Below are positions 44,710 to 56,429 of a stretch of 64,000 bases of DNA, piece by piece. The DNA lies in contig JAVTVX010000031.1 of assembly GCA_033439265.1 (NCBI GenBank), forward strand, positions 605,501 to 669,500, in the 5' to 3' direction. The first letter of the stretch is position 1. Each line of letters opens with the position of its first letter. A program made the translations under genes and the position numbers. The notes under the pieces are model-generated. The model saw nothing but the letters and a program-made list of their open reading frames with translations, ran no database searches and was not told the origin of the DNA. This DNA is from Dillenia suffruticosa (Eukaryota > Streptophyta > Magnoliopsida > Dilleniales > Dilleniaceae).

Positions 44710-47700
44710 TCAACAAAAATCATAATCGTCATTGTCATCCTCATCGTCATCATGCGTCTCCAAATTAGACTCTTCAACATCATTTTCATCATCCTCTTCA
44801 TTATCTTCATCAGAATCCTCATCCTCATCATTTGTCTCAAAATTAGATTCTTCATCATCTTCTTCATGAATTTCACTTGCATCCACATCTATCACTACTC
44901 CGCTAGGATCTCGTAACGTAGGAATATTATATTCCTCGGTCTGAACTGTATTGACAACTTGCTCTTGTTGATATGCTGTTTCTTCCCAATGTTCTTCAAT
45001 TTTTTTCCGTGCTTTCGTTTTAAAAACAGCACACCAATCAATTTTGTCACGTTTGAAACTAGGATATGAAACATAAAATACTTGAATCGCTTGTTGTGCC
45101 AACACAAATGGTTCATATCTTTTATACAATTTTTTATGATTTATTTCAACCAAATTAAACTGTGGATGCACTTTCATCCCTTTCACAGGGTCAAACCAGC
45201 GACACATAAATAAAACAACCCGTAATGCTGGACCAGGGTACTCTACCTCAACGATTTCATCCAACAAACCATAAAAATCATTTTGACCTCCACCATCATT
45301 GGATGACTGAACGCAAACTCCACTATTCATTGTCGTTTTGCCCACTCCATATTCTTCAGTATGAAATTTATACCCGTTTATAAAATAGGATGGCCAAGTT
45401 CGTACCATTGCTTTTGGACCCCATGACAGATGGATTAACAATTCTTGCTGAAGTTGAGCTTGATTATCATGGACCTAAAGTTAAGTAAATATGTTAAAAT
45501 ATTTTAACATAAAATTTTAAATAATTGATAGTGAACTTACATATTTTTTGAACCATGGTGCAAATTCTTCATCGCAGTAACGATCAAACTCATGTCTCGA
45601 AAGTTGAGAATATACGTTTTGGAAAATTCTACCATCAAAGGAAATAATATTTATCACACATAATGTACGACATAAGAAATATATAAAATAAAAAATATAC
45701 ACTCACTCGAAAAATGGTGTCACTTCTGGACAGTTCAGTAAAATATATGTATGGGCTGCCCTCCATTCTTGATCAGTTAAATATCTACGTTTACATGATC
45801 CACTTGGTCGACCAAGGTAGTTAAAAATTGAGAATGAATTCTCATTTGGATCAATAGAACCCTCATCATTTCTTCCCGGTCTCCGCCTCTTGCACTGAAC
45901 GTGAGGCTCAAAATAATATGATGCAAACGTTGTTACTTCCTCCACAATATATGCATTGACAATAGAGGCTTCAACACGTGCCTTATTTTTAACTTTCTTC
46001 TTCAAATGATATAGGAATCTAATTGTAATAAAACAAAATGTTTTAGAAATTTATATATAATGAAATTACGAAATTTATATGCCTTCATAACGAAGAAAAA
46101 AAGATGAAAACTCACCTTTCAAATGGATACATCCATCTAAATTGGACAGGACCTCCAACTTTCGCCTCATATGGCAAGTGAACCAAAAGATGTTCCATGG
46201 AATCAAAAAATGACGGGGAAAAAATCCTTTCTAAATTACACAAAATTATTGGGATCTCTCTCTCAAACATCTCCATGTGTGAATGTTTCAACACTGTCGA
46301 GCAAATATCATGAAGAAAAATACTTAGCTCCGTAATGGCACCCCAAACAAAATTCGGTAAGAGTTCCTTAAAAGCAATAGGAATTAATCTTTCCATAAAT
46401 ATATGGCAATCATGACTTTTCAAACCAATTAACTTGCATTCCTTTAAATCGACACATCTTCCAAGATTTGAGACATAACCATCAGGAAATCTCAATGATT
46501 TCAACCATTCACAAACAAGCCGTCTCTGATCCTTATTCAATGTATAAACTGCCTTTGGTTTTGGTCCCCTACTACTTTCATCGACATCAAGAGTGGGTCG
46601 TTTACAAATGAGTCGCATATCTTTTCTTGCATTCAAGTTGTCTTTCGTTTTCCCAGTGATATCCATCACTGTATTTATCAGATTATCAAAGACATTCTTC
46701 TCGATATGCATTACATCGAGATTATGATGAACCAACAGTGTCTTCCAATACGGTAAATCCCAAAATAAACTTCGTTTCGTCCATTTATGCGAATGTCCAT
46801 AGCCATATGTTGTACCATGTGGCTCTTCAATAACAGATGGAAAGTTAATGACTCTATGCCAAATTTGTTCACCGGTTAATCTCAGTGGAGGAGGTGTTCT
46901 TTCATTTCTATTCTTAGTGAATTCATCTTTATTTCTTCTGAATTTATGATTTAACGGTAAAAATTGTCTATGGCAATCAAAATAACTCACTTTCTTCCCA
47001 TGTTTCAATCTGAATGATTTTGATCTCTCCAAACAAATTGGACATCCTAAAATCCCTGCGGTACTCCATCCTGATAACATACCATACGCAGGAAAATCAT
47101 TAATGGTCCAAAGAAGAGCAGCCTTCATTACAAACGTCTGATTAGTATGAACATCATATGTAGGAACACCTTCATCCCATAGTTGTTTCAACTCCGCAAT
47201 CAATGGTTGCATGTAAACATCTATTAATTTCTTTGGGTTTTGCGGGCCAGGCACAACCAATGTTAAAAACATATACGGTGCCTTCATACACATACCGGGT
47301 GGAAAATTATACGGAGTTAAGATAACTGGCCAACATGAATAATTTCGTCCTGATTTACCAAATGGTGCAAATCCATCAGCACAAAGACCTAATCTAATAT
47401 TTCGAGTCTCTCTCGCGAACTCATGATATGTTCTATCAAAATATTTCCACGCTTCTGCATCTGAAGGATGACACATTAACCCCTCTTCTGTTTCATGATT
47501 TGCATGCCAGGTCATGTGTTTAGCTGTGGTCTCAGATGCATAAAGTCTTTGTAACCTAGGAGTTAAAGGCAAATAAAACATTTGTCTGTATGATTTACGC
47601 TGCTGAGTACGACCCGACCTCCGATAATTCTTGTATCTACTTTGATTACAGAATTTACAAAATTCTGCTTCTTTGTCATCTCCCCAAAATAGCATACAAC

Positions 47701-48484
47701 CATCTCTGCAAACATCTATTCTCTGTACTGGAAGACCTAATTCTTTCACAAGCTTTTTCATACTATAGAAGTCATTGGGCATAATATGATCACGCGGCAA
47801 TACTTCTCCAATAACTTGAACAAAATCATTAAAACAATTCTCAGACACATTATGCTCTGCCTTGACATTCAACAATCTTGCGGTTAGAGATAGTTTCGTA
47901 TGGCTATCACAACCAGCCCACAAAGGTTCATCTGCAGCTCTTAAGACTTCCTGAAATTGGAGAGATGATTCATTTGACAGATTTTGATCAACATCTACTA
48001 CTTCTACCTCCTCCAATGGTGATGCATAACTAGTATACCCATATTCAAATGTTGGAACAAAACTAGAACTTGCAGCGCTTGGATCAGGAACAAAATTCGG
48101 ACCCACTGCATCAATTACCATCCTCTGATACGGATTCAATTGTTCATAATAACTCCGATCCCCACTTACTGAGAATTGTCTATTTCGTCCATACTCTTCA
48201 TCAGAAATGAATGGTTCACCATGGCATGTCCAATTATAGTAATTCGGGGTAAAACCAACTCTACAAAGATGTTCCCTAACTTTATCACACTCCAAAAATT
48301 TACCATTCCGACACCTTCTACACGGACACCTTAGCTTATTCCCATCCATAAAATCAACTTGAGTACAAGCAAAATGTAAAAATTGCTCCAACCCAAATAT
48401 AAATTCATCAGTTAAACCCCGACGATCAGATAAGTTCTTCTTATACATCCAACTTCTTTCGTTCTGCATTTTCCCTGTCTCCAA
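44710..48484 (-). CDS. TNP2/TNPD-type CACTA transposase, four exons, about 1177 aa
   Basis: Exons on the minus strand: 48484-46116, 46018-45707, 45628-45541, 45474-44710. Every junction is GT-AG and the phases join exactly ('PFER' to 'FLYHLKKK'; 'PFFE' to 'IFQNVYSQ'; 'WFKKY' to 'VHDNQAQL'). The frame is open for 1177 codons with no stop. Domains: a transposase-associated zinc-binding N-terminus (residues about 10-90, 'SWMYKKNLSDRRG', 'CPCRRCRNGKF'); Transposase_21 core (about 350-620: 'ADGFAPFGKSGRNYSCWPV', 'LDVMHIEKNVFDNL'); a DUF4218 region (about 680-890: 'LIGLKSHDCHIFMERLIPI'); a DUF4216 region in exon 4 ('WFDPVKGMKVHPQFNLVEI'); and an acidic tail rich in Glu/Asp. This is the nuclear enzyme that cuts CACTA ends. 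Length and layout match full TNP2 proteins, so it may be functional. Confidence 0.92.
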
Positions 48485-49122
48485 ATTTAAACTTTTTGAA
48501 ATATTAATAAGAATTCAAATAAGATCTACAAACAAAACTACTAAATCATCATAAGTAATATAATCAATATTTCAAACTAAAATCATATAACAATAAACAA
48601 GAACGTTTATTGTACAAAAATGAAATGATCATAAATACAAAGATTAATTTCACAAAAATTAAATATAATAATAAATAATATTATAAACTTATTTAATATA
48701 AAACAAAATAACTAAATTATTACAATAACATTAAATATTATAATAAAATAAAATAAATTATCAAATATTAAACATTTAACAACATTGATTATTTAACAAA
48801 TCCATATAAGATTTAATATAAACTACTGAGTATTGTTAATCACAAACATCTCATAATCATTTATCACATAAAATTTACTATTAATTACATTTTAACATCA
48901 TTAGAGTACAAACTAAAACAATTATCACCACCAATTAATAACTCACCGATAGAGTCTGATATCAACACCAGTAACAGCTTCCAATCCAAATAGTCGATAA
49001 CCGCAAAACCTAACACATAAAAAAGGATTTATAAATAACTAATAAGTTAGTTAAAACAATATTATAAAAAAATCTTTTAAATAACATTTCTCACAAATTT
49101 AAATAATACAATTCAAACTACA
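48485..49122. other. AT-rich 5' region of the transposase gene
   Basis: Over 600 bp of AT-rich DNA upstream of the transposase start codon. It may contain the 5' untranslated region, perhaps with an intron, since the GC-rich and palindromic blocks lie still further upstream. No specific promoter motif is claimed. Confidence 0.4.
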
Positions 49123-49860
49123 TTGCTTTTTGTACGGGACCTGTCCCATTGGGCCGGGCCGGTCCGAATGGGCCGGGCCGGGTCGAATGGGCCTGGCCCA
49201 GTCCAATGGGCCACGATGGGAAGCCAGGGGCCATCGTGGCCCATCGCGCAGCAGGGACGCAACAAGGGCTGCGCGGCACCTTCCCGCGTCGGGGCCGCGC
49301 AGCCACTGCTACCCCTTCGCGCGGCGGAGGCGCAAAAAGGGACAGCGGCCCCTTCCCGGGGAAGACGCGCAAAGGGCCCAGCGGCCCCTTCGCGCGTCTG
49401 GGCCTCGAAGGGGCTGCAGGCCCTTGGCGCAGCAGGGCCGCGCAGCCCGGCCGCGCAGCACGGCCGCGCAGCCCCGCAGCGCAGCCGGGCCGCGCAAGAC
49501 GCAGCGCAGCGGGGCCGCGCAGCCCGGCCGCGCCCCAGGGCCGCGCAGCCCGGCCGCGCAGCAGGGCAGCGCAGCCCCTGCCGCGCAGCAGGGCAGCGCA
49601 GCCCCTGCCGCGCAGCAGGGCAGCGCAGCCCCTGCCGCGCAGCAGGCCAGCGCAGCCACTGCCGCGCAGCAGGGCAGCGCAGCCCCTGCTGCCCTACTTC
49701 GCGGCGGAGGCGCAAAGGGGACAGCGGCCCCTTTGCGCCTCTGGGCAGCGAAGGGGCGACGGCCCCATTGGCCGTCTCGGCAGCGAAGGGGCGACGGCCC
49801 CTTCGCGCACCTGGGCAGCGCAGGGGAGGCAGCGCCTTCGCGCACCTCGCCCTTCATGGA
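49123..49860. repeat. GC-rich low-complexity island with a 27 bp tandem repeat
   Basis: An abrupt GC-rich block in an otherwise AT-rich element. It begins with 'gggccgggccgg' and 'gaatgggcc' repeats (49150-49215), then 'gccgcgcagc' repeats (49430-49560), then about five copies of a 27 bp unit containing 'gcagggcagcgcagcccctg' (49560-49690), then repeats of 'gcgaaggggcgacggcccc' (49740-49815). Long open frames occur in four or more overlapping frames on both strands (up to 316 codons) with Arg/Ala/Pro-rich text. I read this as a consequence of GC content, not genes. Confidence 0.75.
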
Positions 49861-50029
49861 TCTGCCATAAAAAACTCAGATCCGGCGGCTGGCTGCCGGA
49901 TCTGCCGTCTACGGCCAAGAGAGAGAATGAGAGAGAGAGATTACCTAACACTATCGTAGATCCGGCATCCCTTCCGCCATCCCTTCGCAGTACCCCTTCG
50001 CGGCTGCTCTTCACAAACGAGATGAACCC

Positions 50030-50031
<2 letters not shown>

Positions 50032-50093
<62 letters not shown>

Positions 50094-50096
50094 GAG
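50032..50096 (+). repeat. (GA)n microsatellite
   Basis: A nearly pure GA run of about 60 bp between the GC-rich island and the palindromic array of the CACTA element. Confidence 0.9.
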
Positions 50097-50152
50097 TGAG
50101 TGTGTGTGAAAAATATCTTGGATTTTGCTTCAAAATCCAAGTTGTCCCAAAA

Positions 50153-51010
50153 TTCGTCCCTGATTCAGGGACGAAATATTTTTTCGTCCCTGATTTAGGG
50201 ATGAATTTTTTTTTATCCCGAAATTCGTCCCTGATGCAAGGACGAATTATTTTTTCGTCCCTGATGCAGGGACGAATTATTTTTTCGTCCCTGTTTCAGG
50301 GACGAATTTGTTTTTCGTCCCTGATACAGGGACGAATTATTTTTTCGTCCCTGATTCAGGGACGAATTATTATTTCGTCCCTGATTCAGGGACGAATTTT
50401 TTTTCGTCCCTGATTCAGGGACGAATTTTTTTTTCGTCCCTGATTCAGGGACGAATTTTTTTTTCGTCCCTGTTTCAGGGACGAATTATTATTTCGTCCC
50501 TGATTCAGGGACGAATTTTTTTTTCGTCCCTGAATCAGGGACGAATTTTTTTTTCGTGCCTGATTCAGGGACGAATTATATTTTCGTCCCTGTTTCAGGG
50601 ACGAATTTATTTTTCGTCCCTGAATCAGGGACGAATTATTTTTTCGTCCCTGATTCCGGGACGAATTCTTTTTTCGTCCCTGATTTAGGGACGATTTTAT
50701 TTTTCGTCCCTGATTCAGGGACGAATTTTTTTTTCGTCCCTGTTTCAGGGACGAATTATTATTTCGTCCCTGTTTCAGGGGCGAATTATTATTTCGTCCC
50801 TCTTTCAGGGACGAATTTTTTTTTCGTCCCTGATTCAGGGACGAATTATTTTTTCGTCCCTGTTTCAGGGACGAATTTATTTTTCGTCCCTGAATCAGGG
50901 ACGAATTATTTTTTCGTCCCTGATTCCGGGACGAATTATTTTTTCGTCCCTGATTCCGGGACGAAATTTTTTCCCCTCCCTGAAGCCGGAACGAATATCT
51001 TTTTCGTCCC
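50153..51010. repeat. Tandem array of about 28 palindromic 30 bp units
   Basis: Each unit is a 23 bp palindrome with 11 bp arms TTCGTCCCTGA and TCAGGGACGAA around one central base, plus a T/A-rich spacer of about 7 bp. From about 50254 to 50990 the period is an exact 30 bp. Because units are palindromic, both strands read open (repeated 'FVPDSGTN' on plus, 'SSLNQGRK' on minus) without being genes. It lies in the subterminal region at the transposase-promoter side, as do protein-binding repeats in En/Spm. Confidence 0.92.
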
Positions 51011-51470
51011 ATCTCAACTATATTAACATGGTTTTTCAAGTCAAAATTGAAGGAAAAATATTGAAAGCAATCAAACAATATCGAGTCTAGTATTTTTGAT
51101 TAACTGAAAGATATGATTTATTCTTACGCTTTCTTATTCAAAAGCATAATACCTTAACTACCAGTTCTAATAGAGCTAATCTGATCACATATCACAAAAT
51201 GTACATTGTAAAGAAGGGAATGAGAGTGAATTATTTGCCTTTTGCAGTGGGAAGAGTAGAGAGTTTATAGAGTGTAGATTGGAATAAATTCAGATCGTAA
51301 AGGGGCTTGAAAAAGACCCGATAAATGAAAAATAGATCTTTGTTCAAATAGATTTCTACGCATATTCTGTTTTTCAACATGGCCAAGAATTTGTCATGGG
51401 AGAGATGGTTTTTAATTTTTATTATTTTTATATGAAATATCTTCACTTTTGCTTCAAAAACAAATTTGTC
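51011..51470. other. Spacer between the two palindromic arrays
   Basis: Non-repetitive AT-rich DNA inside the CACTA element. Its right edge (51434-51470: 'aatatcttcacttttgcttc', then 'ttgtcccaaaattcgtccc') resembles the left edge of the first array (50107-50160), so the array start was duplicated together with flank. Confidence 0.6.
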
Positions 51471-51690
51471 CCAAAATTCGTCCCTGATTCAGGGACGAAA
51501 TTTTTTTTCGTCCCTGATTCAGGGACGAATATTTTTTTCGTCCCTGATTCAGGGACGAATATTTTTTTCGTCCCGAATTTAGGGACGAATTTCGTTTTCG
51601 TCCCAAATTTAGGGACGAATATCGTTTTCGTCCCTATTTTTGGGATGAATTTATTTTTCGTCGCAAATTTAGGGACGATTTTTTAAATTC
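51471..51690. repeat. Second palindromic array, about 7 units of 30 bp
   Basis: The same 30 bp design as 50153-51010. Moving right, units change stepwise from 'cgtccctgattcagggacga' to 'cgtcccaaatttagggacga' to 'cgtcgcaaatttagggacga', bridging to the 'cgtcgc' type of the terminal repeats. Confidence 0.9.
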
Positions 51691-51967
51691 GTCGCAAAGT
51701 TTGCGACATATTTTGAAATTCGTCACAAATTTAGCGACGAAATATTTTTTCATCCCAAATTTGCCACGAATTTTGCTTCAAATAAATTTCGTCACAAATT
51801 TGCGACGAATTTTGTAACGAAAAAGTTTTTAGTTGCTAAATTTGCGACGAAAATATTTTTGTTGCTAAAATTATGGCTAATTTGCGACGATAACATTTTT
51901 TGTTGCTAAATTTGTTGCAGATTTGCGACGAATATGTTTCGTCGCTAAAGTTCGTCGCTAAATTCCG
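51691..51967. repeat. Right subterminal repeats of the CACTA element
   Basis: About a dozen 'ttcgtcgc', 'ttcgtcac' or 'gcgacgaa' words in alternating orientation up to the terminal inverted repeat. They are the counterparts of 41700-42245. Confidence 0.8.
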
Positions 51968-51981
51968 CTTTTTTTGTAGTG

Positions 51982-53060
51982 AAAATGCAAAGGATAAAGT
52001 GCTTAAGTTGAAGAAAGCATTATATGACTTAAAACAATCTTCAAGGGTACGGTGTAGTCAAATTGATAACTATTTCATCAATAATGGATTCAAGAAAAGC
52101 ATGAGTGAGCCAACTTTGTATGTGAAGAAGCAAGGTATGTACGTTCTTATTATTGCTTTGTACGTTGATGATTGGTGTTTACCGGTAATAATCAAAGAAT
52201 AGTTGAAAAGTTTAAAGAAGACATGATGTCGCATCATTTTCTTGGAATGGAGATTCATCAATGTGAAAATGATGTGTTCATATGTCAAGAAAATTATGCA
52301 AAAAAATTTTTGGTGAATTTTAGGGTGAAAGGTTGCAAATCAATTGATACTCCAATGATGTTGAATGAGAAAATGAAGAAAGATAATGGTGGAAGAAATG
52401 TCGGTGAAAGGATGTCTAGGAGCTTGATAGGTAATTTGTTGTATCTTACAGCAATAAACCCAGATATTATGTTTGCACTTAGTTTGTTGTCACATTTATG
52501 CATTGTTCTAGCCATTTTCACCATGGAGTAGCCAAAAGAGTCTTAAGGTTTGTGTAAGGAACCAAGGGTTATGGAACTAAATATTGCAGGGGTTAAAATT
52601 TGGAGTTGAAGGGTTTTTGTGATAGTGATTGGGTAGGCTGTGTGGATGTCAAAAAGAGCACATCTATATATGTTTTTATGATTGGTTTAGGAGCAATTTC
52701 ATGGTGTTAAAAAAAGCAACAATTTGATACTCAATCATCTACAAAGGCTGAATATATTTCAGTTGTAATGGTAACTTTTAAAGCAATTTAGTTGAGAAGA
52801 ATATTGGAAAATATGAAAAAAAAAAAACAAGATGTTTCAACTGATAGTATGACAACAAGTGAGCCATTGTATTGGCTAAAAATTCTATTCAACATAGTCG
52901 GGCAAAGCACATGGCCATCAATTATCATTTTATCGGAAATGCAATCGAGGAAAAAATGAAGTTAGAATGAAGTATTGCACTTCTGAAGAGCAAGTGGCTG
53001 ACAGTTTCACCAAGGCATCACCAAAGGATAAGATTCAACTGCTCATAGAAAAGGTTGGTG
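51982..53060 (+). pseudogene. Copia copy B, 3' RT and RNase H right of the CACTA insertion
   Basis: Continues copia copy B: 'VLKLKKALYDLKQSSRV', 'INNGFKKSMSEPTLYVKK', 'LYVDD' near 52160, 'HFLGMEIHQCENDVFICQEN', 'LSRLIGNLLYLTAINPDI'-like text, 'STKAEYISVVM', and the RNase H end 'KDKIQLLIEKVGV'. The order and even the stop near 52200 match copy A. It is cut at 53060 by a gypsy LTR at exactly the same base as copy A. Confidence 0.9.
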
Positions 53061-56000
53061 TGTCATGCCCCGATCCATGATCCAAAGGCCGTAAACAGTC
53101 GCCTATTACCTCGGACACTGGCCCACCCCACCACGTATCCTCAAGGTAACGCAAGGCTAATCAATATTTCAGTTACAAATATGTTACTAGTTTTTAAAAT
53201 ACAAAAATTCTCAAATATATATATATACTACAAATGAAAGTTCCTTGGTTTCACATAGTGATTCCGACATGATCAACTAATATCCTCAAAAATACAGAAG
53301 AAGATAATTACCGTAAGTGGTCTATGATACTATGTACATCGAAATAAGTCAACGTGTCTCTCCAATGACTAACTCTGTATAAATTTAAAAATATTGAGGG
53401 GTAAATATAATTAAGTACTCAGTGAGTGAGAAATCCGTGACAGGTAATTAATAAGTGAGGTATGGATGGAGTGTCAAGATCATATATATATATATATATA
53501 TATCCATGCAAGATATATTATCAAAATCATAGCAATTTCAATATAGTTTTATATCCAATATAAACATATACATCCAAAATCCCATGTCATAAATTGTAGG
53601 GTTATGCCAAATCATATTCTTGGAAAAGGTCTATCTTGACCAATGACGAGCTATCAAGGGGTTTTGTATGTAAACAAAAATAACCCCAAAACCTTAGCAT
53701 TGGCATTGGGTCTCCCAAGTGCTAGACTGAAACGTTATTCAGTGTCCCCTTTCAGTTCGACTTGCCTAGTCTAAAACATAGTATCATATACATGCCACAT
53801 AACCATGTGGAGTGTCTGCGTCTCGAAGACATCACAATCGTGCGACTATCTCTATATCACGAGACAGGTCTCTATAACATACGAGACCAGTCTGCGCGGG
53901 ACAACGCCTTTCATATCATAGTCTCATAGCTATAAATACTATCCCCGATCTACGATCAAGGGAATTCAGGTACTAATGCCCGAGTGTCAAGTCTCGTATC
54001 AAAACCATCAATAAACTAACGATGCCATATATGTCGAGAAAAATCATGAAAATCCAATATAGTATATTATAGTATATATCATCAAAGTACATTTTATGAT
54101 TTAAAACATGACACATATATTTGTCATCAAGATTCATGGATGCATATTTTAGAATTTTGGGACACTATTTATCACAAAATATATTACCAGTCATTTAACA
54201 AATTCATTTTACAATCATTTCACAAATCATATTTTGAAAATGATAAAATATGGTTTTGCTTATTAACTACATGTCAACAGTAAGATCCACTCACTTATAC
54301 GCGAAGGGTATTCCACTCCCCTAGAACCTCGATACTCAATTGAGTCGCCCCTCGAGTGTAGTATAGTCGTCTATTCCTAAGACAACAACATATATATACA
54401 TATGTCAATCCGATCATGCCCAATTCCAATTCACTTTAGCTTGTTTAAACCCATACATTTACAAAAATTCGGATTTTCAAATTCTACTCTTTCGCAGTCT
54501 TAGAAAAAAAATCATAACTTTCTTTATATAACTCCGAATCGAATAATTCAAATTGCTAATTAAAGCTACGACATATATCTACATTTTTCGTGTTCAACTC
54601 ATCTCCAAATTCCCATTACACGAATTTATAAAAATTTATATTCAATGGAGTTTATACTTATATAACTAAATTTGTATAGTTTTGGTAGAAAATTCATATC
54701 TCAGTATATATATCTCCGATTTATATGATTCTAAGTTCTACAAAAGGATAAGAGAATTTCTACAAATTTCATGTTAGGTATTTCCTTTAATTCTATGCAT
54801 AGAATTTCCTAAAATTTCATTTCTGTTTCAATTTCAGTTCTTAATTATGCTCCGCACAGTTTCAGTAAAAATATCATAACTTCCAATATACTACTCCGAT
54901 TCAAGTGCATTTTATCCCATTTTGAAGATACGACAGAGAGATAAAATTTTGGTGTTTTAAGTTTCTCTAGAATTTGAATAGAAGATATTTTAAAAATTTA
55001 TATAACAAACTAGCCGTGCATGGAAGATGAAAAACAAAATATGTCATTTTGTTGTCCTATTCCAAAAATCACTATAAATCACATTTTAAATGAAAAGTTT
55101 TGCACCATACCTTATTTTAAAGTTTAGGGAGTCTAGTTTTACCAGGTCAAACCAATCTAAATTTTGATTATCACTGGATAAGATATCATGAAATTACTGC
55201 AACTTGCTGACCCTACTAGTTTACTTGAACAAACTTACTTCATGGGCCAATTTAATCCCATATATACTCAAAGAATAATATATTACCTCTTTAATAAGAT
55301 CTTGACATTCACATATTCATCACCAACACCATCCTTTAGCACTTGATTACCACATCTTGCAACACATATACATCAATATAAAAAAAAAAAAAACTCTATA
55401 TCATACTAATACTATCTAAACAATTAGAATCCTATCAACAAAAAATTTTCCTTACGTCTTCAACACCTCAAGTGCTTGGATGAACACAAGAAATTTTCAC
55501 TTCCTAAACTAGAACTCATGGCCAAGAGGGTAAATTGTGAGAAGAAAATGAGGTTCAATGCTTGAAACAACTCATTTATGCAAATCTAGCAAAAATTTTG
55601 ACCATTGATTCATTTCCATGGCAGCAAGCAACCTCCATGCATGCAAAAGAAGTGTCTAAGTGGGCCTAGAGGAAAGAAAGCACAATAAATTCACTAAAAT
55701 CCCTTTCAAATCACATTTCATGCATTAATTTTTCTTTACTAGTAATCTTCTTCCAACTTTGTTAGTGGATTTGTTCTATGTGGCCACTAATAGTTTTGGT
55801 GTCCTTTTACCTAATCATTTGGCTCCAATTATCCATCCTTAAGTGTTTTACAACTTAATCCCTCCACTTTCCTTATTTGCATTTAGATCCGTGACTTTTA
55901 ACATTTTGTATTTTTGGTCCCTATAAAATTTTGTTCAAAATTTCTTAAATATATGAAATTTCATTTAAATATCTCTATTTAAATGTGTAGGCATTCTCTT

Positions 56001-56208
56001 ATCCATTTTAAACTTCTTTAGGCATTGTCGGCACTCGCTGAGACGATTTTTGGCTTACTGATAAAATTTTCAGTTTCAGTGATTTTGAGGGAAAGTTCAA
56101 AGTAAATAAATAAAAAATTAAAATTTCATTTTAGATGCCTCAAAAGGATATTAATATATATATATAAGAAGTGATACATGATACATAGTTATCGAAAACG
56201 GTGTTACA
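53061..56208 (-). mobile_element. Gypsy LTR copy B (3.1 kb), minus strand, solo-like
   Basis: The plus strand runs from TGTCATGCCCCGATCC to ACGGTGTTACA. It matches 32076-35277 along its whole length. Flanks TGGTG (53056-53060) and TGTTG (56209-56213) make a 5 bp duplication with one mismatch. Joining the flanks restores the copia frame '...EKVGV' followed by TAG, so here the LTR sits in copia as a solo LTR (or as the 5' LTR of a rearranged element). No internal gypsy sequence adjoins it. Confidence 0.88.
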
Positions 56209-56429
56209 TGTTGTGTAGAAGTCATACAGAGAAATAGTTGGAGTGAAGAAAGTACATTAAGGAGGAGTGACAGAATTAATACACTTTTTTATTTTATAAA
56301 AAATAAAAAAGTTCAAGAGTTTCAAGGTAGAATAATTTAATAGTCATAAGGTAAAAGAGTAAAATTCAGACATTGAAAAAGTCTATTCACGTGGAATTGA
56401 AAAGTCATATGAATTTCAAAATAAATGTG
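56209..56429 (+). mobile_element. 3' end of copia copy B and start of its putative LTR
   Basis: After the LTR insertion the copia text continues: stop codon TAG at about 56214-56216, then a purine-rich 'aaggaggag' ending at 56267 and TGACAGAATTAATACAC from 56268, a candidate polypurine tract and LTR start. The putative LTR is interrupted at 56430 by a solo LTR and would resume at 58841. No matching 5' LTR was found, so the LTR call is tentative. Confidence 0.45.

Larger units (their letters stand above)
41686..51981 (-). mobile_element. CACTA (En/Spm) transposon, 10.3 kb, autonomous-type
   Basis: The left end is CACAACAAAAAAAG; the right end is CTTTTTTTGTAGTG, the reverse complement of CACTACAAAAAAAG. 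The inverted repeats differ at one base. The 3 bp duplication AAA (41683-41685, 51982-51984) flanks it, and copia copy A at 31012-31018 shows the uninterrupted site 'gcttaaaatgc'. The element encodes two minus-strand genes: TNP2-type transposase (44710-48484) and a TNPA-like protein (42492-44445). Transcription would therefore run from the right (51981) side. Both subterminal regions are dense in inverted 'ttcgtcgc/gcgacgaa' motifs. Coding exons of the transposase are open, so the insertion is probably young compared with its host elements. Confidence 0.95.

Noticed and set aside
49123..50140. Long open frames (150-316 codons) on both strands of the GC-rich island
   Set aside because: Four or more frames are open at once with Arg/Ala/Pro low-complexity text and tandem repeats; no domain and no consistent coding frame.
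50153..51010. CRISPR-like regular array
   Set aside because: Units are contiguous palindromes with a T-rich filler, with no unique spacers, no cas genes, inside a eukaryotic transposon.
50386..51078. A 230-codon minus-strand and overlapping plus-strand frames with repeated SSLNQGRK / FVPDSGTN
   Set aside because: The 30 bp units are palindromic and divisible by three, so open frames arise automatically on both strands.
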